Made by a program: the position numbers and the translations under genes
The notes under the pieces: generated by a model
The model's input: the letters and a program-made list of their open reading frames with translations, nothing else
What the model was told of the DNA's origin: nothing
Database searches by the model: none
Shown here: one piece after another, positions 9,026-17,897 of the stretch
Position numbering within the stretch: the stretch's first letter is position 1
How the letters are laid out: each line of letters begins with the position of its first letter
Assembly (NCBI RefSeq): GCF_002860325.1
Contig: NZ_PKOJ01000002.1
Span: 434,001-498,000, forward strand
Reading direction: 5' to 3'
DNA length: 64,000 nucleotides
Source of the DNA: Neptunicoccus cionae
GTDB lineage: Bacteria; Pseudomonadota; Alphaproteobacteria; Rhodobacterales; Rhodobacteraceae

Positions 9026-10342
9026 TCAGAGCCGGTGCTTTTGCAGCAGCGGCATCAGTTTGGACATGTCCGGCCCGTGTTCCATCCCAGTCAGCGCCTT
9101 GCGCAGTGGCATAAACAACCCCCGCCCCTTGCGACCCGTGGCTTCTTTCACAGCTGTCGTCCAACTTTTCCAGCTGTCCCCGTCCCAGGGCTGCGCAGGC
9201 AGCAGGTCTTTCGCCGTGGCGACAAAATCCGCATCCTCTGCATCAACCAGCGGCTCTGCTCCGTCACGGCACAGCGCCCACCAGTCTGCGATACCGGCAC
9301 GGGTGGCCACGTTTTCACGGGCAACCTCCCAGAAAGCGGGCGCGATATCCGCTGGCACACCCAGATCGGCGAGAGTCTGTTCCATTTCACCATAAGGGAG
9401 TGCTGCCACCGCTTTGGCCGTCATCGGTCCCAAATCCGCCACATCGAATTTCGTCGGCGCAGAACCGAATTGCGAAAGGTCAAAGCCTTCGATCAGCTCT
9501 TCCATGGAACTGCGCAGCTCCACTGGTTCATTCGCACCAAGCCGCGCCATAAGTGAAAGCAGCGCCATCGGTTCAATCCCCTGTGCGCGCAGATCCCGCA
9601 GCGCCAGTGTGCCAAGCCGTTTGGACAGCGCCTCGCCTTGCGGACCTGTTAACAGCGAGTGGTGGGCAAAGGCCGGAACAGTTCCGCCCAGCGCCTCGAT
9701 AATCTGGATTTGCGTTGCCGTGTTGGTCACGTGATCAGAGCCGCGCACCACGTGGGTGATGCCGAAATCCACATCGTCACAGACAGACGCCAGCGTGTAC
9801 AAGAACTGCCCGTCGCCACGGATCAGCACCGGATCGGACACAGAGGCCGCATCAATGGACAAGTCGCCCAGAATGCCGTCCGTCCATTCAATCCGTTCCT
9901 GATCCAGTTTGAACCGCCAGTGGCCGCTACGCTCTGCCCGCAATGCGTCTTTTTCTGCTTCGCTGAGCGACAGGGCCGCACGGTCATACACAGGCGGCTT
10001 GCCCATGTTCAACTGTTTCTTGCGCTTCAGATCCAGTTCAACAGGCGTCTCGAAACACTCGTAAAACCGGCCCGCAGCACGCAACTCGTCCGCAGCCGCG
10101 TTATAGCGATCCAGACGGTCGGACTGGCGTTCCATCCGGTCCCATGTCAGGCCGAGCCATTCCAGATCCTCCTGAATACCATCCGCATATTCCTGCGTGG
10201 AACGTTCGGGATCCGTATCATCAAGGCGCAGGATAAACTGCCCCCCCTGCTTGCGGGCGATCAGATAATTGAACAGCGCGGTACGCAGGTTTCCAACGTG
10301 CAGGAAACCGGTCGGGGACGGGGCAAAACGGGTGACAGTCAT
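9026..10342 (-). CDS. gltX: Glutamate--tRNA ligase
   Basis: A 438-residue class I aminoacyl-tRNA synthetase. The ATP site has FAPSPTGFLHVGN, a HIGH-type motif at residues 15-18, and the second signature is EALSKRLG, a KMSKS-type motif. The segment LRLDDTDPERS is the usual GluRS glutamate-binding region. It charges tRNA with glutamate in the cytosol. The length, near 440, matches the shorter of the two GltX paralogues common in alphaproteobacteria. Some copies act on both tRNA(Glu) and tRNA(Gln), and the window also holds gatB, part of the amidotransferase that corrects Glu-tRNA(Gln). The gene is divergent from the nuclease gene that follows. Confidence 0.95.
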   Translation of the reverse strand: MTVTRFAPSPTGFLHVGNLRTALFNYLIARKQGGQFILRLDDTDPERSTQEYADGIQEDLEWLGLTWDRMERQSDRLDRYNAAADELRAAGRFYECFETPVELDLKRKKQLNMGKPPVYDRAALSLSEAEKDALRAERSGHWRFKLDQERIEWTDGILGDLSIDAASVSDPVLIRGDGQFLYTLASVCDDVDFGITHVVRGSDHVTNTATQIQIIEALGGTVPAFAHHSLLTGPQGEALSKRLGTLALRDLRAQGIEPMALLSLMARLGANEPVELRSSMEELIEGFDLSQFGSAPTKFDVADLGPMTAKAVAALPYGEMEQTLADLGVPADIAPAFWEVARENVATRAGIADWWALCRDGAEPLVDAEDADFVATAKDLLPAQPWDGDSWKSWTTAVKEATGRKGRGLFMPLRKALTGMEHGPDMSKLMPLLQKHRL

Positions 10343-10492
10343 CTGGCTTTTACCTTCGGAAGAATTCTGCGCCCCTCATACAGCGCCAATCCCCAAAGGC
10401 CAAGGGCGAAGGCCGTTAACGAATGTGTAAAGAAAAGGTTAAAGTTCCCCTTCTGTTCAGCTAGACCACGGGAGAGGACCGAGGAGTTGACC

Positions 10493-11134
10493 ATGATAAG
10501 AGTGCTGATCGCACTGGCCTGCCTGAGTGCGCCGGTGGCTGCGGATACATTGCGCATTGTAGACGGTGATACGCTGGATCTGGGGGGCATCCGTTACCGG
10601 ATCAACGGTATCGACGCCCCCGAAGCCGGGCAGAAATGCAAGGCCGGCAGCGGGAAGGACTGGGCCTGCGGCACTGCTGCAACGGAACGTCTCTTTGCGC
10701 TGACCCGTGGAAAAACCGTGACCTGTCAGGAACTTGCCACCGACGGTTATGGCCGCATCGTTGCACGCTGTTATGCCGGTTCAACCGATCTCGCCCGCGA
10801 AATGGTGGCACAAGGCATGGCTTGGGCCTTTCTGAAATTTTCGGACGAATATGAAGCTGTGCAGGATCGTGCAAAGGCCCGCAGGCTCGGCATCTGGCAG
10901 GCAGAGTCCCAAACACCGTGGGACTATCGCGCGGCCCGCTGGGAGGTGGCAGCCCAAAAAGCCCCGGACGGCTGCGCCATTAAAGGCAACATTTCAGCCA
11001 AGGGGAAAATTTACCACGCGCCGTGGTCGCCTTGGTACAACCGCACCAAGATCAGCCTCTCTAAAGGTGAACGCTGGTTCTGTGACGAAGCCGAAGCTGT
11101 TGCCGCAGGCTGGCGCGCGCCCTACTGGAAATAA
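10493..11134 (+). CDS. Secreted thermonuclease (SNase)-family protein
   Basis: A 213-residue protein with a short Sec signal (MIRVLIALACLSAPVAA). The start at 10493 follows a GA-rich stretch (GGAGAGGACCGAGGAG) and gives the signal peptide; a longer frame upstream runs antisense through gltX and is not real. The N-terminal half has RIVDGDTLDLGG, RINGIDAPE and YGRIVARCY, the core of the staphylococcal-nuclease fold, with candidate catalytic Asp, Arg and Glu in place. After residue 130 is an extra Cys- and Trp-rich region (DGCAIKGNIS, WSPWYNRT, GERWFCDEAEA) found in many Rhodobacterales homologues. It should hydrolyse nucleic acid outside the cytoplasm or bind a partner. Confidence 0.85.
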   Translation: MIRVLIALACLSAPVAADTLRIVDGDTLDLGGIRYRINGIDAPEAGQKCKAGSGKDWACGTAATERLFALTRGKTVTCQELATDGYGRIVARCYAGSTDLAREMVAQGMAWAFLKFSDEYEAVQDRAKARRLGIWQAESQTPWDYRAARWEVAAQKAPDGCAIKGNISAKGKIYHAPWSPWYNRTKISLSKGERWFCDEAEAVAAGWRAPYWK

Positions 11135-11181
11135 CCAGCCGCGACACAAACCATTTTCGATAAATATCCCCGCGCGGAGCG

Positions 11182-12852
11182 CTAGGTCTCCGCCCCGCTG
11201 TTATCACGCCAACGGTTCACAATCGGATAGCGCCGGTCCATCCAGAAGGCGCGGTGGGTAAGGCGTGGACCGGGGGCAGACTGAAAGCGCTTGTATTCAG
11301 AGATATACACCAGATGCTCGATCCGCTTGACCACAGCGCGGTCGAACCCGAGCGAGACAATCTCTGCCACCGACAGATCCTGATCCACCAGCAACTCCAG
11401 AATTGCGTCAAGTTCTTCGTATTCCGGCAGGCTGTCGGAATCCTTCTGATCCTCGCGCAGTTCGGCGCTCGGTGGCTTTTCGATGATGTTCACCGGAATG
11501 ACCGCACCTTCCGGCCCCATCATCCAGTCGCGGTGGTTGGCATTGCGCCAGCGGCAGCTTTCAAACACCCGCATTTTATAGAGGTCTTTAATCGGGTTAT
11601 AGCCCCCCGCCATATCGCCGTAGATGGTGGCATAGCCCACTGCCACTTCGGATTTATTGCCGGTGGTCAGCAACATTTCACCGAACTTGTTGGACAGGGA
11701 CATCAACAGCAGGCCCCGCAGGCGGGACTGGATGTTTTCTTCGGTCACATCCGGCTCCAACCCCTCAAAGAACGGTGCCAGTGTTTCGGTCACAGCACCA
11801 CGGGCGGCCTTGATCGGAATGGTGTCCAGCTTCACCCCCAGATTGGCGGCCAGTTCGGCGGCATCGTCAAGACTGTCCTGTGCTGTGTATTCGGACGGCA
11901 GCATCACGCAGCGCACGTTCTCTGCCCCCAGCGCATCCACCGCAATCGTTGCAACAATGGCGGAATCGATCCCGCCGGACAGCCCCAGCAGCACCTTTTT
12001 GAAACCGGTCTTGCCCATGTAATCACGCAGGCCTTGCGTCATCACGCGGTAGTCCTGCTCCCATTCGTCCACAGGCACGATTTTCTCACCGTCAAGAGCC
12101 TCCCAGCCCTCCGGACCTTTTTCAAAGTCCACATGGGCGATCGCCTCGTCGAACAGGGGCATTTGCAGCGCCAGTTTGCCCCCACGGTTAAGCACAAAAG
12201 AACCACCGTCAAACACCTGATCGTCCTGACCGCCCACCATGTTCAGATAGACCAGCGGCAGGTCGTTCTCGATTACACGGGACACCATGGCAGAAAACCG
12301 CCGGTCGTATTTGTTGCGGTAATAGGGCGAACCGTTGGGCACCACCAGAATTTCCGCACCGGATTCCGCCAGCGCCTCGGGCACATCCGGATGCCACGCG
12401 TCTTCACAGATCGGGGTGCCGATACGCACATTACCCAGACTGTAGGGGCCGGCAATCGGGCCGGAACTGAACTGGCGCACTTCGTCAAAGACGTGGGTGT
12501 TGGGCAGTTCATGCTTGCGCAGGGTGGCGATGATCTCTCCGCCGCGCAAAATGTAATAGGCATTGAACAGCAAGTCGTCTTCCAGCAATGGCGCGCCCAC
12601 ACCGATCGCAGGCCCAGTATCACAGGCTTTTGCGAGCATCGCCACATGCTCCATCGCATCCAGCGCAAAGGCCGGACGCATCACCAGATCCTGCGTCTGA
12701 TAACCGGTGATGAACATCTCGGGCAGCACAAGCATGTCCGCCCCTGCTTTGGCAGCGGCAGCATGGGCCTCTTGCGCTTTGGCCATGTTTCCGGTCAGAT
12801 CCCCGACCGTGGGGTTAAGCTGTGCAAGCGTCAGACGCAGTTTCTCTGTCAT
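11182..12852 (-). CDS. nadE: Glutamine-dependent NAD+ synthase
   Basis: A 556-residue two-domain enzyme making NAD from deamido-NAD, ATP and glutamine. The N-terminal nitrilase-type glutaminase carries the triad Glu45 (LPEMF), Lys113 (RKHELPN) and Cys149 (ICEDAW). The C-terminal synthetase begins near residue 270 and has the PP-loop LSGGIDS at 291-297. The start at 12852 (MTEKLRL) has GGTGGG upstream; an in-frame ATG at 12864 is the alternative. The length fits the bacterial fused form. It is convergent with the nuclease and divergent from the MORN gene, so it is likely transcribed alone. Confidence 0.95.
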   Translation of the reverse strand: MTEKLRLTLAQLNPTVGDLTGNMAKAQEAHAAAAKAGADMLVLPEMFITGYQTQDLVMRPAFALDAMEHVAMLAKACDTGPAIGVGAPLLEDDLLFNAYYILRGGEIIATLRKHELPNTHVFDEVRQFSSGPIAGPYSLGNVRIGTPICEDAWHPDVPEALAESGAEILVVPNGSPYYRNKYDRRFSAMVSRVIENDLPLVYLNMVGGQDDQVFDGGSFVLNRGGKLALQMPLFDEAIAHVDFEKGPEGWEALDGEKIVPVDEWEQDYRVMTQGLRDYMGKTGFKKVLLGLSGGIDSAIVATIAVDALGAENVRCVMLPSEYTAQDSLDDAAELAANLGVKLDTIPIKAARGAVTETLAPFFEGLEPDVTEENIQSRLRGLLLMSLSNKFGEMLLTTGNKSEVAVGYATIYGDMAGGYNPIKDLYKMRVFESCRWRNANHRDWMMGPEGAVIPVNIIEKPPSAELREDQKDSDSLPEYEELDAILELLVDQDLSVAEIVSLGFDRAVVKRIEHLVYISEYKRFQSAPGPRLTHRAFWMDRRYPIVNRWRDNSGAET

Positions 12853-12926
12853 GGTGCCCACCATTTCTGATTATCTTTTGCCTTGTTAGACCTATTTGAA
12901 CCACAAAGCACAAGACGCAAGAACCC

Positions 12927-12955
12927 TTGTCATGAATTTTCCAAAGCCTTAACGT
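12927..12955 (+). promoter_or_regulatory. Candidate sigma-70-like promoter for the MORN gene
   Basis: TTGTCA is followed after 17 bases by TAACGT in the nadE-MORN divergent gap. The -35 is good and the -10 is weak. This is a pattern match only. Confidence 0.3.
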
Positions 12956-13014
12956 TGGGCGCAAACCGATTGACCAATCATTAGGGAGCCCGGCCCCGCG
13001 CCGGCGAAGAGAAT

Positions 13015-14517
13015 TTGACCAAACCCATGCCGCTTCCCCGCACCCTTCTTGTTGCAGCCCTGCTGGCCACCGCCCCGACAGCGGGTTTTGCACAGGCCAC
13101 AGCGCAGGTTGTGACCAAACAATATGATACCGGCGGGGTCTATGAAGGCACCTTTAAGGACGGCAAGCAACACGGCACCGGCACCTATCGCCTGCCCAAT
13201 GGTTACGAATATTCCGGTGAATGGGTCGAAGGAGAGATTCAGGGGCAAGGCACGGCGAAATTCCCCAACGGTTCGGTTTACGAGGGGACGTTTGTGGCAG
13301 GCAAGCCCGAAGGCGAAGGCAAGATCACTTTTGCTGACGGTGGCACCTATGAAGGCGACTGGGTCAACGGTAAAATCGAAGGCACCGGCGTAGCGAAATA
13401 CGCCAATGGCGTGGTTTATGAGGGCGAATTTTCTCAGGCCCAGCACGATGGCAAGGGCACGATGACAAGCCCGAACGGCTATCGCTATGAAGGGGACTGG
13501 CAGGACGGCAAGAAAACCGGCAAGGCTCTGATCACCTATCATGACGGCGCGACATATCAGGGGGATGTGGTTGAAGGTATGCGCGAAGGCAACGGCCTTC
13601 TGACCATGCCGGACGGCCTGACCTATGACGGGGAATGGAAGAACGGACAGATCGAAGGCACGGGCGTTCTCAAACAGGCCAACGGCGATGTGTATGAAGG
13701 CCAGATGGAACAGGGCAAGCGCAACGGCGCAGGCAAGATCACCTACGCCAACGGCGATATCTTTGTTGGCAATTTCGTTAACGACCAGCGTCAGGGTGAC
13801 GGTAAGTTCACCGGACAGGACGGCTATGAATACAGCGGCAACTGGGAAGCAGGCCAGATGTCAGGTCAGGGATCACTGACCTATAGCGACGGTGCGGTTT
13901 ACACAGGCGAATTCGCCAAGGGCCTGCCCCACGGCGAAGGCAAGATCGTCTATGCCAACGGCTCGTCGTACGAAGGCCAGTGGGTTGAAGGCCGTATTGA
14001 GGGCACCGGCACCGTGCGCGATGTGAACGGTACCGTTTATGTGGGAGAGTTGAAAAACGCCAAGAACCACGGCACCGGAAAAATCACCTATGCAGACGGC
14101 CATTCCTATGAAGGGGAGTGGGTTGAAGGTGTCCGGCAGGGAGAAGGCCGCGCCGTGTTCAAGGATGGATCCATCTATGAAGGCGCCTATGTAGACGGCA
14201 AACGTCAGGGCCGTGGCAAGATCACCCTGCCAGACGGGTTCAGCTATGTCGGCAACTGGGACAACGGCGAGATTAACGGCGCCGGTGTTGCGACTTATGC
14301 CAACGGCGATGTCTACACCGGCACGTTCAAGAACGGCCAGCGGCAGGGCAGCGGCAAGATGGTCTATGCCACCGGCGAGGAATATGACGGTTTCTGGGCC
14401 AACGGCAAACAGGCCACACAGGAAGAGGCCGAGGCAGCAGGCGGTGTGCCAGCAGCACCAGCCGCCGAAGATACTGAAACAGAAGTTGACGCAGAAACAC
14501 CGCCGGCTGCAGATTAA
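13015..14517 (+). CDS. Periplasmic MORN-repeat protein, 18 full repeats
   Basis: A 500-residue protein with a signal peptide ending near AGFAQA. From residue 42 it is built of 18 complete MORN repeats of exactly 23 residues (pattern YxGxWxxGxxxGxGxxxxxxG) plus the start of a nineteenth, with no insertion or deletion. An acidic, Ala/Glu-rich tail covers about residues 465-500. MORN arrays fold as long beta-hairpin ladders that mediate protein or lipid contacts and sometimes dimerise. The signal peptide places this one outside the cytoplasm. No enzyme domain is present. The start could be the TTG at 13015, with GAAGAGA close upstream, or the ATG at 13027; both keep the signal peptide. It ends convergently with the PIN gene. 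Confidence 0.85.
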   Translation: MTKPMPLPRTLLVAALLATAPTAGFAQATAQVVTKQYDTGGVYEGTFKDGKQHGTGTYRLPNGYEYSGEWVEGEIQGQGTAKFPNGSVYEGTFVAGKPEGEGKITFADGGTYEGDWVNGKIEGTGVAKYANGVVYEGEFSQAQHDGKGTMTSPNGYRYEGDWQDGKKTGKALITYHDGATYQGDVVEGMREGNGLLTMPDGLTYDGEWKNGQIEGTGVLKQANGDVYEGQMEQGKRNGAGKITYANGDIFVGNFVNDQRQGDGKFTGQDGYEYSGNWEAGQMSGQGSLTYSDGAVYTGEFAKGLPHGEGKIVYANGSSYEGQWVEGRIEGTGTVRDVNGTVYVGELKNAKNHGTGKITYADGHSYEGEWVEGVRQGEGRAVFKDGSIYEGAYVDGKRQGRGKITLPDGFSYVGNWDNGEINGAGVATYANGDVYTGTFKNGQRQGSGKMVYATGEEYDGFWANGKQATQEEAEAAGGVPAAPAAEDTETEVDAETPPAAD

Positions 14518-15068
14518 CCGGCCGTCCCTGCCCCGTCCCATTTTGCAAGACGGGGCAAACCGCAGCGTTGCAACATTTTGCGCCGGTTGACCCGTTCGCC
14601 TTTCATCGCTTCGGCATCGGCGTGGACGCGGTCGATCACCTTGCACATCATCGCAGCATCCCCAAGCGCCAGTTCCAACAGGAATTCGTCCGGATGGCGG
14701 CGCAAGATAGCATGACGCGCCAGCACCCGCGTGGGAAAATCGCCCGTGTTGGCGGTCAGCAATTCATCCGCCTGCCCCGCAATCGCCGCCGCCAGCACAT
14801 GGCGGTCGTTTTCATCGGGCAGGTGCAGGTCTTCCAGCGGCACGCCAGAGACATCCACCTCTGCCCCGCGCCAATCCGCCCGCAGCAGCGCGATCTCGGT
14901 GTCTGCCATCGGCCCGATTTCATTCTTATGGGCCGCGCGTCGCCATTCTTCGAGAATACGTTCCGACCACAGCGGCACAAACGCCCCCTGTTTAGCGCAG
15001 CCCAGAACCAGTGCCCGCAGAACAGAGGGATAAAGCACGCAGGCGTCGATCAGAACACGTTGTGTCAT
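14514..15068 (-). CDS. PIN-domain protein (RSP_2648 family)
   Basis: A 184-residue protein with the PIN fold: Asp8 in VLIDACVLYP, acidic Glu40/Glu41 in ILEEW, and DENDRH at 85-90, the expected positions of the metal-binding carboxylates of a ribonuclease. I recognise it as the Rhodobacterales RSP_2648-type family. It overlaps the upstream RNA methyltransferase gene by four bases (ATGA), so the two are translated together; no antitoxin-like gene is adjacent, which argues against an ordinary VapBC toxin. A role in RNA processing linked to the methyltransferase is an inference. Its stop overlaps the end of the MORN gene on the other strand by four bases. Confidence 0.85.
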   Translation of the reverse strand: MTQRVLIDACVLYPSVLRALVLGCAKQGAFVPLWSERILEEWRRAAHKNEIGPMADTEIALLRADWRGAEVDVSGVPLEDLHLPDENDRHVLAAAIAGQADELLTANTGDFPTRVLARHAILRRHPDEFLLELALGDAAMMCKVIDRVHADAEAMKGERVNRRKMLQRCGLPRLAKWDGAGTAG

Positions 15069-16258
15069 TCCAGTCGCAGGAATATCGACTTCAGATAGGC
15101 CGTTTCAGCCAGTTGCGGGTGAACAGGGTGATCCTCTCCGGCAAATCCGGTGTAAACGATCTGTCCTGTGCGGCCGCCCTTACCGACACCGCGCAGGCTG
15201 GCCTGACGGAAAGACGAAAGGTCTGCCGCATGGGAACAGGAACACAGCACCAGATAGCTGCCCGGCCGCACCAGTGCCGCCCCCATACGCGCGACTTTTT
15301 CATAGGCCCGCAACCCGGCCTGAAGCGCCGGTTTCGCCGGAGCAAAGGCCGGTGGGTCACAAACCACCACATCAAAGCTGCGCCCCTCGTCAGCCAGTTT
15401 GGTCATTACCTCAAAGGCATCACCTTTGATCGTGTCGAACGCCGCTTCATACCCCGAGGCCGCCGCCCCTTTTGTTGCCAGTTCCAGCGCCGCCGCCGAG
15501 CCGTCTACTGCGGTGGCGCGGGTCGCCCCTCCTGCAAGTGCCGCAAGGGAAAATCCGCCCACATGGGAAAACACATCTAGAACATCACCGCCCTTGGCCA
15601 GCTTTGCAGCGAAGGCATGGTTCGGGCGCTGATCATAGAACAATCCGGTTTTCTGCCCGCCCAAAACGTCCGCCATATAGGTGGCCCCGTTCATTTGCAC
15701 AGGGATCGGTCCGTCAACCGATCCCTCCATCACAACAGTCTCTTCGGAAAGCCCTTCCAGCCCCCGCGCACGACCGCTGGCGTTCTTGATGATAACCGGC
15801 GCATCGAACACTGCCTTCAGCGCATTTTGCAGCGCGGGCAGCAGGTTTTCGATCCACGCCGCATTCGGTTGCACCGCAAACACATCGCCAAACCGGTCAA
15901 TGATCAGACCGGGCAGCCCATCTGCCTCGGCATGGATGAGCCGGTAAAACGGCGTGTCGAACATCCGGTCACGGTGATCGCGCGCAAAGCGCAGCTTGGC
16001 CTCCAGCCATTTGGCATCAATCTGAACAGCGCGGTCCCGTTCAAGCACCCGTGCAGCGATCTTGGAATCGGGATGAAACGCCGCCTGCGCAACAAAGTTC
16101 CGCTCGTTGTCCAGCAGATCAACAATCGTGCCGGGGGCAATCTTTTTGGTGCGGCGGTCGGTGACGACCTCATTGTCATAGGCCCAGGGAAAGCCGTGGC
16201 GAATGCGTTGCGGGGATTTATTGGGGCGAAAGCGGAGTTCTGGTCGGTTATCTGTCAT
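15065..16258 (-). CDS. Class I SAM-dependent RNA methyltransferase (RSP_2647/RlmI-like)
   Basis: A 397-residue protein. The N-terminus (RHGFPWAYDNEV, then VDLLDNERNFVAQAAFHPDSKIAARVL) is a PUA-like RNA-binding domain. The C-terminal half is a Rossmann methyltransferase with the SAM-binding segment VLDVFSHVGGFSLAALAGGA and the motif IV region VVCDPPAFAPAK. This order matches RlmI-type 23S rRNA m5C methyltransferases and their Rhodobacterales RSP_2647 relatives. The start at 16258 is preceded by GGAGGCAGGT. The PIN-domain gene is coupled downstream. The target base cannot be stated from sequence. Confidence 0.88.
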   Translation of the reverse strand: MTDNRPELRFRPNKSPQRIRHGFPWAYDNEVVTDRRTKKIAPGTIVDLLDNERNFVAQAAFHPDSKIAARVLERDRAVQIDAKWLEAKLRFARDHRDRMFDTPFYRLIHAEADGLPGLIIDRFGDVFAVQPNAAWIENLLPALQNALKAVFDAPVIIKNASGRARGLEGLSEETVVMEGSVDGPIPVQMNGATYMADVLGGQKTGLFYDQRPNHAFAAKLAKGGDVLDVFSHVGGFSLAALAGGATRATAVDGSAAALELATKGAAASGYEAAFDTIKGDAFEVMTKLADEGRSFDVVVCDPPAFAPAKPALQAGLRAYEKVARMGAALVRPGSYLVLCSCSHAADLSSFRQASLRGVGKGGRTGQIVYTGFAGEDHPVHPQLAETAYLKSIFLRLE

Positions 16259-16295
16259 ACCTGCCTCCTAGCGCCCTTTACGGCCAAGAGGAAAT

Positions 16296-16325
16296 GAAAA
16301 ACGGCCCCCAAGGGGCCGCTTTAAA
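16296..16325 (-). terminator. Rho-independent terminator after DUF6778-like gene
   Basis: On the minus strand the stem CGGCCCC/GGGGCCG with a tight loop is followed by GTTTTTC. It lies 18 bases beyond the stop of the lipoprotein gene (end 16343) and before the methyltransferase gene, separating the two transcripts. Confidence 0.8.
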
Positions 16326-16342
16326 TGAAATCGTTCTTTTTA

Positions 16343-17020
16343 TCAGGCGTCAGAGCCCTTGGTCAGTGCTGTTTGCACAATACCCGCCACGTGATTGGTG
16401 ATCCGCACTTTCTGGGTCTGGCCCTCACGCATGGCGCGGTAGGCGCGGCTGCCACCGTAGGCTTTAAGCGAGGCATCGACCTTTTGAACCATCGTCACCG
16501 GCTGGCGGGTCTTCGCATCCAGCAATACATATTCGAACTGGACGTTGTGTTTGCCGCCGATGGAATTGCGGGTTTTTTCCGTCAAAGCATGGAACATACC
16601 AACCCGTGCAGCCAGAATAACCTCTTTCTCGCCATTCAGCGGGGCCGTGCCTTTGCGCAGCGCATCCTCTATAATGGCCTCTACCTGTTCGTAACGGTTG
16701 CCCAGCGGGTCTTCACGCCAGACGATATCCGCCTTGGGCAAATATACATCAGCTTCGGAGACAACCAGATAATCGGGAACCTGAACCTGCACGTCCACAA
16801 TCTTGTAGGGCGAAGTCAGTGCGGGAACCACCGCCGGAGCAGCGGCAACCGTTGTTGCCAGAGGTTCGGGGAAAAAGCCGAGTTGAGTTTGCGAGGCCGC
16901 AACAGCGGAGACCGGACGTGGTGCCTCTATCGTCGCATTACGCGAAGAGGGATTGGAAACACAGGCGGACGTTGTGGCTGCCAGAGCGAAAAGGCCAACG
17001 ATCTTACAAAGTTTCAACAT
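16343..17020 (-). CDS. Putative lipoprotein, DUF6778-like
   Basis: A 225-residue protein. The start at 17020 (MLKLCKIVGL) is selected by GGAGAGAAACC upstream; longer in-frame starts have no such site. A hydrophobic stretch ends in TTSAC, a probable lipobox with Cys20 as the acylated residue. After an Ala/Pro-rich linker, the core has YKIVDVQVQVP, VWREDPLGNRYEQ and NVQFEYVLLDAKTRQPVT. I believe it belongs to a Rhodobacteraceae family catalogued as DUF6778; function is unknown. It has its own terminator and no coupled neighbours. Confidence 0.7.
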   Translation of the reverse strand: MLKLCKIVGLFALAATTSACVSNPSSRNATIEAPRPVSAVAASQTQLGFFPEPLATTVAAAPAVVPALTSPYKIVDVQVQVPDYLVVSEADVYLPKADIVWREDPLGNRYEQVEAIIEDALRKGTAPLNGEKEVILAARVGMFHALTEKTRNSIGGKHNVQFEYVLLDAKTRQPVTMVQKVDASLKAYGGSRAYRAMREGQTQKVRITNHVAGIVQTALTKGSDA

Positions 17021-17321
17021 GGTTTCTCTCCTTTTACCGGACTGCGACCGGCTAGAGCTTTGGTTTCGTTTTCTGAAACCTGTTGTCGCTTGGGAATCGG
17101 GCTGAACTAGGGAGCAATTGAACCAATTTGAAGGTATTAATAAGGTTGACGCATCAACTTTCACAAACTTAACGCGCGTAAATTTTATGATTTATTGTTG
17201 AATAATGGACACTTAGAACATTAAGGCAGTTTGCCTTATTTTCGGCCCAAAATCGGACGGGGCGGCTGTGCGGACCTTAATTTCCGCAGCAGCCGCCCCC
17301 GACCGGAAAAAGTAAGTTCGT
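17021..17321. other. Intergenic region between soxG and lipoprotein gene
   Basis: These 301 bases hold the promoter region of the minus-strand lipoprotein gene, with an AT-rich part at 17120-17240. Toward soxG there is a long imperfect stem, CGGGGCGGCTGTGCGGA (from about 17258) with TCCGCAGCAGCCGCCCC (from about 17283), followed on the minus strand by GATTTTG. That stem may end the sox transcript. No coding sequence is supported. Confidence 0.45.
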
Positions 17322-17897
17322 CTAACCGGCGTTGAAATACTCTGGCAAAGTGCCTTTCTCTGCCGCAACGCAAAGCCAGTCATAAACAAAACTGCCAACA
17401 CTGCGGAAGCAGACCAGTTCCATCGTGTCCGGACCGGACAGCCAGAAAGCAACCGCCACCTGACCCAGACGCGAACGGCGGATTTCACCTTGCCTGAAAG
17501 CCTCCGGCGACAGATCGGCAGGGCTGCCCTTGGCTATGACCTCGCGCACGCCCGCCCCTTTCAGGGTAAAGCTGGCCCGCGCGTCCGAGACGTTCACCGC
17601 CAGAAAATGCTCTCCGGCCAGCGCCTTGTTCAGTTTCGCGACCAGAGCATCTGCGGTGTCATATTCGCAGAACAGCAACAGTTCGTCCGGTGACATCCAC
17701 GCGACACCGCCTTTTGCCCCCTGCTTCACCTGTCTGGCCTCAGGTAGTGCCAACCCGACGGCTGATTTCACTGCTTTTGCAAGGCTATCGGATGTGAAAT
17801 CACCACGCAGCGTGACCATCCCGACCAGACCTGCGTCCTTGACCTGCACCGCGCCATCAAAAGAGGCGCCGTTTACAACACTGACTGCATCAGACAT
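17322..17897 (-). CDS. soxG: Sarcosine oxidase gamma subunit
   Basis: A 191-residue protein matching the gamma subunit of heterotetrameric sarcosine oxidase: AWMSPDELLLFCEYD, LAVNVSDARASFTLKG and AVAFWLSGPDTMELVCFRSVGSFVYDWL. The gamma subunit has a fold related to the folate-binding domain and stabilises the complex, with no active site of its own. Its start overlaps the end of soxA by eight bases. It is last in the soxB-D-A-G order on the minus strand. Confidence 0.92.
   Translation of the reverse strand: MSDAVSVVNGASFDGAVQVKDAGLVGMVTLRGDFTSDSLAKAVKSAVGLALPEARQVKQGAKGGVAWMSPDELLLFCEYDTADALVAKLNKALAGEHFLAVNVSDARASFTLKGAGVREVIAKGSPADLSPEAFRQGEIRRSRLGQVAVAFWLSGPDTMELVCFRSVGSFVYDWLCVAAEKGTLPEYFNAG

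Noticed and set aside
11254-12870. A 538-codon plus-strand open frame
   Set aside because: It lies antisense to nadE, whose catalytic residues are all present, and its His/Gln-rich composition is that of a shadow frame.
13141-14400. Periodic 69-base DNA repeats resembling a CRISPR or satellite array
   Set aside because: They encode the 23-residue MORN units in one continuous frame; the repeat length and divergence do not fit CRISPR.
14514-15068. VapC toxin of a toxin-antitoxin pair
   Set aside because: No small antitoxin gene is adjacent; the coupled gene is an RNA methyltransferase.
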